From: CAYMUC01 sp964471865
GTDB taxonomy: Bacteria; Actinomycetota; Acidimicrobiia; Acidimicrobiales; Ilumatobacteraceae
DNA length: 64,000 nucleotides
NCBI GenBank assembly: GCA_964471865.1
Contig: CAYYHU010000001.1
Span: 1-64,000 of the forward strand
Reading direction: 5' to 3'
The translations under genes were made by a program, and so were the position numbers. The notes below the pieces were generated by a model. That model was not told where the DNA came from. It did no database searches and worked only from the letters and a program-made list of their open reading frames with translations. Shown here piece after piece: positions 16,933-26,566 of the stretch; positions within the stretch are counted from its first letter, which is position 1, and each line of letters starts with the position of its first letter.

Positions 16933-19146
16933 ATGGCGCGTCGAGGTTGGAACCCATCGTCCTGGGTGGGCCTGAGCCCCAACGGGATCGGACAGCAAAA
17001 ACCGAATCATTACGGCGACATGGTCAAGGTCGCTCTCGGTGTGCGCCACGCGCCGGCCAAAGCCCTCAAGATCCTCACCCAAGGGGTCTGTGATGGCTGT
17101 GCTCTGGGCGTGGCCGGTCTTCATGACTGGACGCTGGACGGGGTGCATCTGTGCACGACCCGATTGAAGTTGCTCGAGACCAACGTCGCGGAGCCCTTCG
17201 ATCACAACGTGTTGTCCGATGTCTCGTGGCTGTCTCATCTGAGTGCGAAGGATCTGCGCGAGATGGGACGTCTCGCGTATCCGATGCGGCGACGCCGTGG
17301 CGAGGCCGGGTTCACCCGGATCACCTGGGATGAGGCCCTCGACACGATCGCTACACGGACTGCCGAGGCGGGTGGGGATCGCTGCGCGTGGTACCTGACC
17401 AGTCGTGGTCTCACCAACGAGGTCTATTACACCGCCGGGAAGGCGGCGAGGGCCTTGGGTATCGCGTCGATCGATTCGGCCGCTCGCACCTGCCATGCAC
17501 CCTCGACAGTGGGGCTCAAGGCCACGATCGGTGAAGCCGCTGCGACCTGCAGCCTCGCAGATGTCCTCGAAACCGATCTCGTGGTGCTGTGGGGAGCCAA
17601 CGTCGCCAACAACCAGCCGGTGTTCACCAAGTACCTGTACCTCGCCAAGCAGCGAGGGGCGAAAGTCGTGGTGATCAACCCGTATCTCGAACCGGGCCTC
17701 GAGCGGTACTGGGTGCCGTCGAATCTCGAATCTGCCCTCTTCGGAACGAAGTTGTGCGATCTTCATCTCCCGGTACGTCCCGAAGGTGACGTGGCGCTCG
17801 CCAACGCGATTCTCAAGCGGCTCCTCGAACGCGATCTCGTCGATCGGGACTTCATCGAGGCCCACACCGAAGGTTTCGAGGACCTGATCGCACTTCTCGA
17901 CTCGCTCGACCTGGACGATCTCGTCACCGTCTGTGGTGTGGATCTCGCCACCATCGACGCATTCGTCGACCTCTATGGCTCCGCGCGAGGAGCGATTCTC
18001 ATCTGGAGCATGGGCATCACTCAGCACACCCATGGCGTCGAAGGGGTTCAGGCGATCGTCAATCTGGGGCTCGCTTGCGGCAACGTCGGACGCGACGGTG
18101 CAGGGCTCATGCCGATTCGCGGCCACTCCGGCGTGCAAGGAGGCGCCGAGATGGGGGCCTACGCCACGGCATTCCCCGGAGGAGTGACGATCGATGAGGC
18201 CACGGCCCGGGATCTCGGTGACCGATGGGGGTTCGAGGTGCCGGCAACGCCAGGGCTCACCGCCCCCGAAATCGTCGAAGCCGCCGGGGCTGGGGACCTC
18301 GACGTGCTCTGGTGCGATGGTTCGAACCTGTTGGAGGTTCTCCCCGATGCCGCCGGGGTCGCTCGCGCTCTGTCCCGGGTCCCACTGCGGGTTCATTCCG
18401 ACATCGTGCTCAGTCCCCAGATGTTCGTCGAGGGTGAGGACGTGATCCTGTTGCCGATGGCCACCCGCTACGAACAAGAGGGTGGCGGCACCTCGACCAC
18501 CACCGAACGCCAGATCGCGTTCAGTCCTCAGGTGATCGATCCCCCCGGTGAGGCGCGCAGCGAATGGCGGGTGTTTTCCGAGATCGCTCGGCTGACGCGT
18601 CCGGATCTCACCTCGGCCTTCGACTGGCCCACCAACGCCGAGCTACGTCGTGAGATCGCCGAGGTCGTACCGCGCTATGCGGGTATCGAACATCTGTCGG
18701 CCACCGGTGATGCGGTCCAATACGGCGGACGCCACCTATGCGCCGGCGGCGACTTTCCGACACCATCGGGGCGCGGCCGTTTCAGCGCCGTGGATGTTCG
18801 GCCCCAAGAGCTCGGACCCGGGGAGTTCTTTTGTTCGAACCGCCGGGGCCGCCAGTTCAACACGATGCTGTTCTCCTCCACCGACCCGCTGACGGGCGCC
18901 TCTCGCGACGCGGTGTATATCGACCACCGCGATGCCGCCGAGCTGGGTGTGCGCGACGGGGACCGGCTCCGGTTGCGCAGTGACCACGGCACCTTCGACG
19001 GGCGCGCCAAGTTGGTGGCGCTGGCGGCGCGCAGCGTTCAGGTCCACTGGCCTGAAGGCAACGCCCTCATCGATCCCACCGCCCGTGACCCTCGCTCGAA
19101 GGTGCCCGACTACAACGCCGTGGTGAGGATCGAACGCCTGGCCTGA
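16933..19146 (+). CDS. Molybdopterin oxidoreductase, FdhF/YdeP-like alpha subunit
   Basis: A 737-residue molybdopterin-guanine-dinucleotide enzyme of the formate-dehydrogenase-like YdeP group. A GVCDGCALG segment and a later Cys (VHLCTTRL) may bind an Fe-S cluster. Then come VVLWGANVANNQP, WSMGITQHTHGVEG, LACGNVGRDGAGLMPIRGH and a C-terminal molydop_binding domain (LRLRSDHGTFDG). Physiological substrate unknown; no selenocysteine TGA is seen. It begins 17 bp after ino1, so the two may be co-transcribed. Confidence 0.85.
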   Translation: MARRGWNPSSWVGLSPNGIGQQKPNHYGDMVKVALGVRHAPAKALKILTQGVCDGCALGVAGLHDWTLDGVHLCTTRLKLLETNVAEPFDHNVLSDVSWLSHLSAKDLREMGRLAYPMRRRRGEAGFTRITWDEALDTIATRTAEAGGDRCAWYLTSRGLTNEVYYTAGKAARALGIASIDSAARTCHAPSTVGLKATIGEAAATCSLADVLETDLVVLWGANVANNQPVFTKYLYLAKQRGAKVVVINPYLEPGLERYWVPSNLESALFGTKLCDLHLPVRPEGDVALANAILKRLLERDLVDRDFIEAHTEGFEDLIALLDSLDLDDLVTVCGVDLATIDAFVDLYGSARGAILIWSMGITQHTHGVEGVQAIVNLGLACGNVGRDGAGLMPIRGHSGVQGGAEMGAYATAFPGGVTIDEATARDLGDRWGFEVPATPGLTAPEIVEAAGAGDLDVLWCDGSNLLEVLPDAAGVARALSRVPLRVHSDIVLSPQMFVEGEDVILLPMATRYEQEGGGTSTTTERQIAFSPQVIDPPGEARSEWRVFSEIARLTRPDLTSAFDWPTNAELRREIAEVVPRYAGIEHLSATGDAVQYGGRHLCAGGDFPTPSGRGRFSAVDVRPQELGPGEFFCSNRRGRQFNTMLFSSTDPLTGASRDAVYIDHRDAAELGVRDGDRLRLRSDHGTFDGRAKLVALAARSVQVHWPEGNALIDPTARDPRSKVPDYNAVVRIERLA

Positions 19147-19154
19147 GATCCCCC

Positions 19155-19160
19155 TAGCCT
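19155..19160 (+). promoter_or_regulatory. -10 element of a leaderless promoter (DUF3054 gene)
   Basis: TAGCCT lies exactly 7 nt before the ATG at 19168, with no Shine-Dalgarno in the gap. Confidence 0.5.
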
Positions 19161-19167
19161 GGAAACC

Positions 19168-19578
19168 ATGGTCTCGGTGAGCTCATCCCGTGTCCGTTCC
19201 GGTCTCCACCCCGGCATCGCCGCCATCGTCGATCTCGTGGCGGTCGTGGCATTCGTATCCCTCGGTCGCCGCAATCATGCCGAGAGCGTGGACGCCTCCG
19301 GAGTCGTGGGAACCGCAGCGCCCTATCTCATTGCGCTCGGACTCGGCTGGATCGCCCTTCGACTGTGGCGTCGCCCCACCGATGCTCAGATCGCAGTGGC
19401 TTTGTGGGCTATCACCCTCACCATGGGCATGGTGCTACGGCGATTCGTCTTCGACGATGGCACGGCGACCGCGTTCGTGATCGTGGCCGCCGTGGCCCTC
19501 GCGACCCTGCTGATCGGTTGGCGAGCCGCCTGGACCGGATGGTCCGCCCGACGAGCGTCGATCACACCAGGTTCGTGA
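19168..19578 (+). CDS. DUF3054 family membrane protein
   Basis: A 136-residue protein with four predicted membrane spans: a first helix VDLVAVVAFVSLGRRNHAE, then PYLIALGLGWIALRLW, VALWAITLTMGMVLRR and FVIVAAVALATLLIGWRAAW. The GRR-H motif at the end of the first span and the overall layout fit the actinobacterial DUF3054 family, whose function is unknown. Its last 17 bp overlap the end of ilvD tail to tail. Confidence 0.75.
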   Translation: MVSVSSSRVRSGLHPGIAAIVDLVAVVAFVSLGRRNHAESVDASGVVGTAAPYLIALGLGWIALRLWRRPTDAQIAVALWAITLTMGMVLRRFVFDDGTATAFVIVAAVALATLLIGWRAAWTGWSARRASITPGS

Positions 19579-21277
19579 TCGCGCCCTTGTCGGCTCCCTG
19601 AGCGAGTCGGGCGTACTTGCCCAGAACGCCCGAGGTGTACCGGGGCGGATTCGGGGCCCACCCCTCACGCCGACGGGCCAGTTCGTCCTCGTCGACGAGC
19701 AGATCGAGAGCGTGATTGGCGACATCGATCCGGATTCGGTCGCCATCGCGCACGAATGCGATCGGACCACCGTCCACCGCCTCAGGAGCGACGTGACCGA
19801 TACAGAAGCCCCAGGTGCCACCGGAGAAGCGGCCATCGGTGATCAAGGCGCAATCGGCGCCTCGACCGGCGCCCTTGAGGGCTCCGGTGATGGCCAGCAT
19901 TTCACGCATACCCGGGCCACCCTTGGGGCCCTCGTACCGAATGACGATCACGGTGTTGGGCTGGATCTCACCGGCCATGACTGCCGCCATCGCTCCGTCC
20001 TCACCATCGAACACTCGGGCGTCGCCCTCGAAGAATCGCTGATCTGCGGTCAGACCGGCGACTTTCACCACCGATCCCGATGGCGCCAGCGATCCGCGGA
20101 GCACCAAGACGCCGCCTTCGGCGTTGATCGGCGAGGACAACGGATACACCACCGTTCCGTCCGGACCGGGAGGATCGATCTCGTCGAGGTTCTCCGCCAG
20201 GGTCTTTCCGGTACAGGTCATGACGTCGCCGTGGAGCAGCCCCGCGTCGAGAAGATGCTTCATGACCACCGGGACCCCACCGATCCGATCGAGGTCGGTC
20301 ATGTGGAACTTCCCACCGGGCTTCATGTCAGCGATATGAGGAACCTTCGCCGCGATCCGGTTGAAGTCCTCGAGCTCCAACGCCACTCCGGCCTCGTTCG
20401 CGATAGCGAGCAGGTGCAAGACGGCGTTGGTGGAACCTCCCAGGGCGTTGAACAACGCGATCGCGTTCTCGAAAGCCTTGGGCGTGAGGATGTCACTCGG
20501 GCGCAGACCCGTACGCAACATGGCGACCACGGCTTCGCCCGCTCGGCGGGCGTCGTCTTCGCGACGACGATCGACTGCGGGGGCCGATGCGGATCCAGGC
20601 AATGACAATCCGAGCGCTTCACCGATCGAGCTCATGGTGTTCGCCGTGAACATGCCCCCACAGGCCCCCTCACCGGGACAGGCGTTGCGCTCGATGGCGG
20701 TGAGTTCCTCGGGGGTGATCGCACCGGTCGCGCAGGCTCCGATCGCTTCGAACACGCTGGTGATGTCGAGAGCCTTGCCGTTGAGATAGCCCGGCAGGGT
20801 CGAGCCGTTGTAGACGAACACAGCGGGAAGATTCAGTCGAGCAATCGCCATCATCATGCCCGGCATGCTCTTGTCGCAGCCGCCCGTGGCCACGAGGCCG
20901 TCGAGACGTTCGGCATGCATCACCGCTTCGACCGAATCACAGATGACCTCACGGCTCACCAGTGAGGCGCGCATGCCTTCATGGCCCATCGAGATGCCAT
21001 CCGACACCGTGATCGTGCCGAACTCGAGCCCGACGCCGCCAGCGGCGCGCACACCCTCTTTCGCGGCGGCGGCCAGACGGCGGATCGACAGGTTGCAGGG
21101 CGTGATCTCGTTCCAGGAGGACGCAATGCCGATCTGGGGCTTGTCCCAGTCGTCATCGGTCAGGCCGACGGCGCGCAACATGGCGCGTGAGGCTGCCTTT
21201 TGAATGCCATCGGTGACGTCACGGCTCCGCGGCTTGACGTCGACTGGGGTCTCGGGCGTGGGCGAGGAGGCGCTCAT
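19562..21277 (-). CDS. ilvD: Dihydroxy-acid dehydratase
   Basis: A 571-residue Fe-S enzyme, third common step of valine and isoleucine synthesis. The sequence has IGIASSWNEITPCNLSIRR, GCDKSMPGMMMA (cluster Cys), CPGEGACGGMFTANTMSS (cluster Cys) and the C-terminal ITDGRFSGGTWGFCIGHVAPEA region, all of which are diagnostic. The ATG at 21277 is preferred over the GTG at 21286 because TAGCGT (21285-21290) lies 7 nt in front of it, giving a leaderless start. Confidence 0.95.
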   Translation of the reverse strand: MSASSPTPETPVDVKPRSRDVTDGIQKAASRAMLRAVGLTDDDWDKPQIGIASSWNEITPCNLSIRRLAAAAKEGVRAAGGVGLEFGTITVSDGISMGHEGMRASLVSREVICDSVEAVMHAERLDGLVATGGCDKSMPGMMMAIARLNLPAVFVYNGSTLPGYLNGKALDITSVFEAIGACATGAITPEELTAIERNACPGEGACGGMFTANTMSSIGEALGLSLPGSASAPAVDRRREDDARRAGEAVVAMLRTGLRPSDILTPKAFENAIALFNALGGSTNAVLHLLAIANEAGVALELEDFNRIAAKVPHIADMKPGGKFHMTDLDRIGGVPVVMKHLLDAGLLHGDVMTCTGKTLAENLDEIDPPGPDGTVVYPLSSPINAEGGVLVLRGSLAPSGSVVKVAGLTADQRFFEGDARVFDGEDGAMAAVMAGEIQPNTVIVIRYEGPKGGPGMREMLAITGALKGAGRGADCALITDGRFSGGTWGFCIGHVAPEAVDGGPIAFVRDGDRIRIDVANHALDLLVDEDELARRREGWAPNPPRYTSGVLGKYARLAQGADKGAITNLV

Positions 21278-21343
21278 ATCGACCACGCTAACGCGCGCAG
21301 CCTCGACGAACCCTGGCTGCGTATGGGGCCGAGTGCGGCGCGA

Positions 21344-22600
21344 TCAGCGTCGATCGGGCAGCGACGTGAAGCCGAACAGATGGCTACCGACCTTGCGCAT
21401 CTGGATCTCTTCTGAACCCTCGGTGATCCGGTAGCGACGGTGGTGGCGATAGATGTGCTCGAAAGGCATGTGACGGCTGTAGCCGACACCGCCACAGGTC
21501 TGCATCGCCCGATCAGCGGCATCGCAGGCGAGACGGTTGGCTCGGTAGTTGCACATCGCGACCATATGGGTGACCTCCATGTGACCGCGCTGATCCATCA
21601 ACCATGCGGTTTGACGGATCAACTGGCGCAACATCGCCGCCTCGGTGTGCAGTTCGATCAGGGGGAACTGGATCGCCTGATTGGTGGAGAGTCGCTTGCC
21701 CCAGGTGATGCGTTGATTCGAGTACGCGACGGCTTCGTTGATGCAGAACTGCGCGGCGCCCAATGACGAGGCCGCCTGACGGATGCGGTTCTCATGGACG
21801 AAGTGCTGAGCAAGATCGAGACCGTGATCGACACGACCGAATACGGCGCTCTGGGGCACCCGGACGTCCTTGAGGGTGACCTCGGCGTGATCGGTGGGCA
21901 TGTTGAAGGTCCACCAGAAGAATTCGACGGTGAAGCCCGGGCTGTTCGTGGGCACGAGGAACGCCGTGATCCCCAGCGGCTTACCGGGCTCTCCTGAGGT
22001 GCGAGCGAAGATGATGTCGTGGGTCGCATGATGAAGACCCGAGTTCCACCGCTTGGCTCCGTTGATGATCCATTCATCGCCATCGCGAACCGCGGTGGTC
22101 TCGAGATAGGTCGCATCGGATCCATGGTTCGGTTCGGTCAGACCGAACGCGAGACGCTTCGTGCCATCGAGGAAACCGGGCATCCACTCGGCTTTCTGCT
22201 CCTCGGTTCCGAAGTCCCGCATCATCAGCACCGTGGGGAAGTTGCCAACGATCGACGATTCGTTCTGAAGGTCGTTGTGCAGACCGAGACCCTTGGTGGC
22301 GAGGTGCTCACGGATGATCGCCATCTCCAGGTTCGACGCGTCCCGCCCGCCGTACTCTGCGGGTAACGCCAGACGCAGGAACCCTGCGGCGTCGGCGCGC
22401 CGACGCATCTCGCGCAACAACTCCTCCCAGTCCTCGCGCGGCACGCCACCATTGTCGAAATCGGTGCGCGCCCATTCGCGGCGATGATCGAAGAAGCGGA
22501 TGTTGTCGTTGTCGTTCTCGAGGGGCTTGATCTCGGCCTCGATGAACGCGTCGAGCGCGTCGAGGGTGGACTGGATGTCAGAGGGGATGTCGAAGTCCAT
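21344..22600 (-). CDS. Acyl-CoA dehydrogenase family protein
   Basis: A 418-residue flavoenzyme. LAFGLTEPNHGSDATYLET is the FAD/substrate-binding signature, followed by KRWNSGLHHA, the middle beta-domain, and a C-terminal segment TCGGVGYSRHMPFEHIYR with RITEGSEEI typical of the family. It oxidises an acyl-CoA at the alpha-beta bond; chain specificity cannot be read. The ATG at 22600 lies 6 nt behind TAAGGT (22607-22612), so it is probably leaderless. Confidence 0.88.
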   Translation of the reverse strand: MDFDIPSDIQSTLDALDAFIEAEIKPLENDNDNIRFFDHRREWARTDFDNGGVPREDWEELLREMRRRADAAGFLRLALPAEYGGRDASNLEMAIIREHLATKGLGLHNDLQNESSIVGNFPTVLMMRDFGTEEQKAEWMPGFLDGTKRLAFGLTEPNHGSDATYLETTAVRDGDEWIINGAKRWNSGLHHATHDIIFARTSGEPGKPLGITAFLVPTNSPGFTVEFFWWTFNMPTDHAEVTLKDVRVPQSAVFGRVDHGLDLAQHFVHENRIRQAASSLGAAQFCINEAVAYSNQRITWGKRLSTNQAIQFPLIELHTEAAMLRQLIRQTAWLMDQRGHMEVTHMVAMCNYRANRLACDAADRAMQTCGGVGYSRHMPFEHIYRHHRRYRITEGSEEIQMRKVGSHLFGFTSLPDRR

Positions 22601-22676
22601 CCCTCGACCTTAGGTCCGACCCCCAGACACCGTCGGCGTCAGGAGAGAACTCGCTCGTGAAGCAGCAGGGTCGCGT

Positions 22677-23894
22677 TCAGAAATGAGTCGTGCACACCGG
22701 TGGGTGTAGCGATGCGACCAATGCTGCGAGACGGTCGCGCGTGGCCGCATCGCGAACGCGGATCTGCCCAGCTGCCAACCAGCGAGGAAGATCGACAGGC
22801 CCGATGAGCCAAGCGCCCAACAGGACCGGATCGATGTCGATGTCCACCGAATCATTCCCCTGGCTCGCAAGTTCCTCGCAGTGGACCGCATCCGGCGTCG
22901 TTTCGAGGTGGAACCGCCTCTCACCGACCGCCACCACAAGTCGGTCCACGGTCGCGTATCGGCGAGAGCCGAGGGCCACGACGGGATCGAGGACTCGAAG
23001 CCACAATCCATCGAGGATGCCCTGGGTGTGGACCCGACGGGCATCGTCGATCATCAGCGGCATCGGATCCTCGTCGAGGAGATCGCCCAGATGGATCTCG
23101 GCGACAAGATCCATGTCGAGCAGATGCGCCCACAAGGCTCGTCGCGCCGGGGGATCGACAGCGACGAACTCGATCACCTCGAGACGATGACCCGGTCGGC
23201 CCGATCCCGACGGGACATCCCAGCGCGGAGTGATCCGATAGACGACATAGCCGTCGCGGCACCCAACAGTGACCGCGGGCGCGCTGTCGGACGGGTTGCG
23301 GTCCCAGCGGGCGAGTTCACGATGCCACCATGCATCCGAGCGCGACACCTCTCCAGATCGCGCATGAGCCCACCGCTGCCAGGTCGCAGCGAGATGATCC
23401 TGACGGGCGGGGCCGGTGAGCACCCGAAGTTCGCAGCCGTCATCGCCGCGTCGGGTATCGAGCCTGCCGAGACCGCGACGGTCCACCACCACCGACCGCC
23501 GGCGCGTCGCTGGGGAGTAGCCGAAGCGGCCGTAGATCCCCGCCTCGCTCGCCCACAGTCCCTGTACCGACTCACCTCGCAGCCTGGAATCCTCGTGGAC
23601 GGCCTCGAGCAGTCGACGGGCCACACCCGAACGGCGATGGGTGGATTCGACACCGACCCAGGTCACACCCCCCATCGGAACCTGGATCGCCCCGGGAACG
23701 GTCAGTTCCATGGCGTACGAGCCCGCAACCCCGACGATGGTGGAACCGTCCATGGCCACGCGAAGCCGGTCGAGTTCGAACATCGCCCGTTGGCGCTCGG
23801 CGTCCTCGGGAACCGCGCCGATTCCGAACGCTCGGGCATCGACAGCGCGCAACTCGTCCCACTGCTCAGGTGTCGGCACCGTGATGCTCACCAT
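22677..23894 (-). CDS. GNAT N-acetyltransferase, Eis-like
   Basis: A 405-residue three-domain protein of the Eis family. The N-terminal GNAT domain shows VTWVGVESTHRRSGVARRLL (acetyl-CoA loop) and LWASEAGIYGRFGYSPA. A second GNAT-like domain and a C-terminal SCP2-like fold follow. Members acetylate amines such as aminoglycosides or peptides; the natural substrate here is unknown. It is fourth in a same-strand run after cimA, 41 bp below the previous gene. Confidence 0.85.
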   Translation of the reverse strand: MVSITVPTPEQWDELRAVDARAFGIGAVPEDAERQRAMFELDRLRVAMDGSTIVGVAGSYAMELTVPGAIQVPMGGVTWVGVESTHRRSGVARRLLEAVHEDSRLRGESVQGLWASEAGIYGRFGYSPATRRRSVVVDRRGLGRLDTRRGDDGCELRVLTGPARQDHLAATWQRWAHARSGEVSRSDAWWHRELARWDRNPSDSAPAVTVGCRDGYVVYRITPRWDVPSGSGRPGHRLEVIEFVAVDPPARRALWAHLLDMDLVAEIHLGDLLDEDPMPLMIDDARRVHTQGILDGLWLRVLDPVVALGSRRYATVDRLVVAVGERRFHLETTPDAVHCEELASQGNDSVDIDIDPVLLGAWLIGPVDLPRWLAAGQIRVRDAATRDRLAALVASLHPPVCTTHF

Positions 23895-23935
23895 TGCCGA
23901 AACTCCGTCGTCACTGCGTCGGTCCCCTCATCGAG

Positions 23936-24358
23936 TCATCCCAGAGGCGCGGTATGCCAGAACGCTTTCTCGACCTCGTCGCGCTCGGTGCTACCCGGCA
24001 TCCATTCGAGGACCATGGCGCCGTCGTCGGTCTCCACATGCAGTCCGCGCTCATCCCATTCGACTTCGAGGGCATCATCAGGGGCCACGAGAAGACGTCC
24101 GATCTGGCGACGGCGCCAACCGTGACGCCACCCCACCGCCACCCCGGAATTCGTCAGCGCCACGAAACCGAGACGATGACGTGCGCCTCCTGGAAGGAGC
24201 ACCCGCATGAACTCCTCGACGTGGTGAACCCGAAGATCGGGACGTTCCGGTAACAAGGGGCCGAGAATGTCCACGACGTCGCCCGCGAAGGGCGCGACGC
24301 GCCGGTTGGCATGAGCGGCATCAGCGAGTCGCCGACGAACGACGTCGGGGCTGGTCAC
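23936..24358 (-). CDS. Hypothetical protein, possible PH-like domain (cimA operon)
   Basis: I do not recognise this 140-residue protein. The N-terminal half is helical (residues ~1-45). The C-terminal half reads as short beta strands, LGFVALTNSGVAVGWRHG, then RLLVAPDDALEVEWDERGL and VETDDGAMVLEWMPG, followed by one helix, which resembles a bacterial PH-like barrel; this fold is an inference. The GTG at 24358 overlaps the previous stop by 4 bp (GTGA), so it is probably translated together with the 174-residue protein. Confidence 0.65.
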   Translation of the reverse strand: MTSPDVVRRRLADAAHANRRVAPFAGDVVDILGPLLPERPDLRVHHVEEFMRVLLPGGARHRLGFVALTNSGVAVGWRHGWRRRQIGRLLVAPDDALEVEWDERGLHVETDDGAMVLEWMPGSTERDEVEKAFWHTAPLG

Positions 24359-24879
24359 GCGCCCGTCAGGGCTCGCCAGTCGCTTCGCCAACGGCTCGCG
24401 ACATCGTCAGGTGTGAGACGCAGTGTGGCTTCGGGAACGAGATCGGCCAGTCGGCGCCCCTCGGAATAGTGATGCACCACATTGGCCACCCCCTCGAAGA
24501 GCTCACGGCGACGCTCGAGGAGATCGGCGGGCGGATCAGCCTCCAACCACCCCCAGATCGTCAGCGCCAGCCGAAGATCGTGGATGACCGGGGCCCGGCC
24601 ATACAACGCGGCTCGGCGCAACGCGATGGTCAACGCGCCCCGCAGAGCATCATCCACGGACTCCCCAGCCGTTGCGACGACCTGAGGCCGCAGCCGTTCG
24701 GCGAGGTGCAGTGCATACCCCTGATCGGGACCGGGATGACCCAGCCCCGCCGACAACGGTTGACGGCCCTGGATCTCAGCGGGGCGCTGAGGTTCCCAAC
24801 GGCTCGGAACGTGATCGGGTGAGCGATACCCGCGTACGGGTACTGCAGGGGCGACGGGGGCGAAGCGGGGTGCGGCCAT
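24355..24879 (-). CDS. Hypothetical protein (cimA operon)
   Basis: A 174-residue protein of unknown function. The first ~45 residues are Pro-rich and look disordered (APRFAPVAPAVPVRGYRSPD). The rest is mainly helical, with DDALRGALTIALRRAALYGR and RLALTIWGWLEADPP as the most regular part. The ATG at 24879 has an AAAGGGA ribosome site and lies 13 bp after the cimA stop, so it is in the cimA transcription unit. The downstream stop overlaps the next GTG. Confidence 0.7.
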   Translation of the reverse strand: MAAPRFAPVAPAVPVRGYRSPDHVPSRWEPQRPAEIQGRQPLSAGLGHPGPDQGYALHLAERLRPQVVATAGESVDDALRGALTIALRRAALYGRAPVIHDLRLALTIWGWLEADPPADLLERRRELFEGVANVVHHYSEGRRLADLVPEATLRLTPDDVASRWRSDWRALTGA

Positions 24880-24892
24880 AACAGTCCCTTTC

Positions 24893-26491
24893 TTAGCCGC
24901 TGACGGGGGCGTGGAGCAGACCGAACACGATCGACTCCTCGAGCGCCCGCCAGGAGGCCTCGATGATGTTGGGGCTGACACCGATGGTCGTCCAGGTCTG
25001 CTCACCATCGGTGGCATCGAGCAGGACCCGGGTCACAGCCCCGGTCGCGGTGGCTCCGTCGAGGATGCGGACCTTGTAGTCGGTCAGATGGATCCGAGCG
25101 AGTTGGGGCAGGTCGTCTACCAACGCGGCTCGCAGAGCCTGGTCGATCGCGTTGATCGGACCGTTGCCCTCGGCGGTGGTGACCCGACGTTGATCGCCCA
25201 CCCAGACCTTGACGGTGGCCTCGGTCGTGAAGGTCTCTCCCGGGGTTTCATCGGTGATCACCCGCATGCTCTCGACACGGAACCAGGGCTGTTCGAAACC
25301 TGCGGCCCGACGCATCAGTAGCTCGAGGGATGCATCGGCGGCTTCGAAGTGATACCCCTCGTGTTCGAGACGTTTGAGGTCGTCGATCACCTGATTGACC
25401 GCTGGACCATCCATCGACAACCCGAGTTCCTCGGCCTTCATCTGGATCGTGGCGCGTCCCGCCATTTCGCTGACCACGAAGCGGGTGCCGTTGCCGACGA
25501 GTTCGGGATTCACGTGTTCATATGCGTCCTTGGCGCGAGCGATGGCACTCACATGAAGACCCGCTTTGTGAGCGAACGCGGAGGATCCGACATAGGGAGC
25601 TTGGGGGTTGAGGGGACGGTTCAACAACTCCGCGACGTGATGGCTCACCGCCGTGAGATTCGCGATCCGACCGTCGGGCAGACAGGGATGCCCGAGTTTG
25701 AGCTGCAGGTTCGGGATGACGGTGGTCAGGTTCGTGTTGCCGGTGCGCTCACCCAGGCCATTGAGGGTTCCCTGGACGTGACGCGCCCCGGCGCGCACCG
25801 CCGCCATCGAGTTCGCCACGGCACATCCGGTGTCGTCATGGCAGTGGATTCCGATCACCGCATCGGATCCGACATGGCGATGAACCTCGCCCACGATGTG
25901 TTCGACCTCATGGGGGAGGCTGCCGCCGTTGGTGTCACACAGAACGAGATGGGTGGCTCCCGCCAGGACTGCGGCCTCGACAGCGCGCATCGAATACTCA
26001 GGGTTGGTCTTGAAACCGTCGAAGAAATGCTCGAGGTCTACCAGGACCCGCCGATCGTGTTCGGTGAGGAAACGCACCGAATCGGCGATCATCGCCACCC
26101 CTTCGTCGAGGGTGGTCTGAAGCGCTTCGAGCACCTGGTACTCCGAGCATTTCGCCACGATGCATACCGCCGACGTCCCGGCATCAACGAGGTGTCGAAG
26201 GGTGGTGTCCTCGTCGACTTTGCCCCGGGGGCGCCGGGTCGACCCGAACGCCACGAGGGTGGACACCGACAGATCCAACTCGGTGACGGCGCGACGGAAG
26301 AACTCGATGTCTTTCGGGTTGGCCCCCGGCCAGCCCCCCTCGATGTAGTGCACGCCGAGACGGTCGAGTTGTTCAGCGATCCGCAACTTGTCCTCGACGG
26401 TCGCCGACACCCCTTCGACCTGCATGCCGTCGCGCAGGGTCGTATCGAACACCTCGACGGGTTCGAGTTGGGCTGGAGTCTGGGTGTTCAT
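24893..26491 (-). CDS. cimA: (R)-citramalate synthase
   Basis: A 532-residue enzyme that condenses pyruvate with acetyl-CoA to citramalate, the first step of threonine-independent isoleucine synthesis. It has VFDTTLRDGMQVEG, HYIEGGWPGANPKD, VLCDTNGGSLPHEV, IGIHCHDDTGCAVANS and a C-terminal LeuA dimerisation domain that would bind isoleucine. The GWPGANPKD segment sets this group apart from LeuA. The frame is open upstream, but the ATG at 26491 lies after the attenuator hairpins with an AAAGG ribosome site. A separate LeuA is present at 44149. Confidence 0.9.
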   Translation of the reverse strand: MNTQTPAQLEPVEVFDTTLRDGMQVEGVSATVEDKLRIAEQLDRLGVHYIEGGWPGANPKDIEFFRRAVTELDLSVSTLVAFGSTRRPRGKVDEDTTLRHLVDAGTSAVCIVAKCSEYQVLEALQTTLDEGVAMIADSVRFLTEHDRRVLVDLEHFFDGFKTNPEYSMRAVEAAVLAGATHLVLCDTNGGSLPHEVEHIVGEVHRHVGSDAVIGIHCHDDTGCAVANSMAAVRAGARHVQGTLNGLGERTGNTNLTTVIPNLQLKLGHPCLPDGRIANLTAVSHHVAELLNRPLNPQAPYVGSSAFAHKAGLHVSAIARAKDAYEHVNPELVGNGTRFVVSEMAGRATIQMKAEELGLSMDGPAVNQVIDDLKRLEHEGYHFEAADASLELLMRRAAGFEQPWFRVESMRVITDETPGETFTTEATVKVWVGDQRRVTTAEGNGPINAIDQALRAALVDDLPQLARIHLTDYKVRILDGATATGAVTRVLLDATDGEQTWTTIGVSPNIIEASWRALEESIVFGLLHAPVSG

Positions 26492-26519
26492 CGTTTGAAC
26501 CTTTCCCGGAGAAATGACA

Positions 26520-26566
26520 AAGCCGCCCGAAGGCGGCTTCAAGCGCATGTGGGAGTCCACATGCGC
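26520..26566 (-). terminator. cimA attenuator: two adjacent hairpins
   Basis: Hairpin one pairs GCGCATGTGG with CCACATGCGC (26543-26566), a perfect 10-bp stem with an ACTC loop that begins at the last base of the leader peptide stop. Hairpin two pairs AAGCCGCC with GGCGGCTT (26520-26539) around a TTCG loop and is followed by TTTGTCATTT. A ribosome stalled in the leader would alter folding of the first and so the second. This matches amino-acid attenuators. Confidence 0.7.

Noticed and set aside
16933..19146. Selenocysteine formate dehydrogenase
   Set aside because: The frame has no internal TGA and the expected active-site region shows no Sec; it resembles the YdeP group instead.
24893..26491. 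Second 2-isopropylmalate synthase or homocitrate synthase
   Set aside because: The GWPGANPKD segment, the overall length and the isoleucine-type leader fit citramalate synthase, and a standard actinobacterial LeuA is present at 44149.
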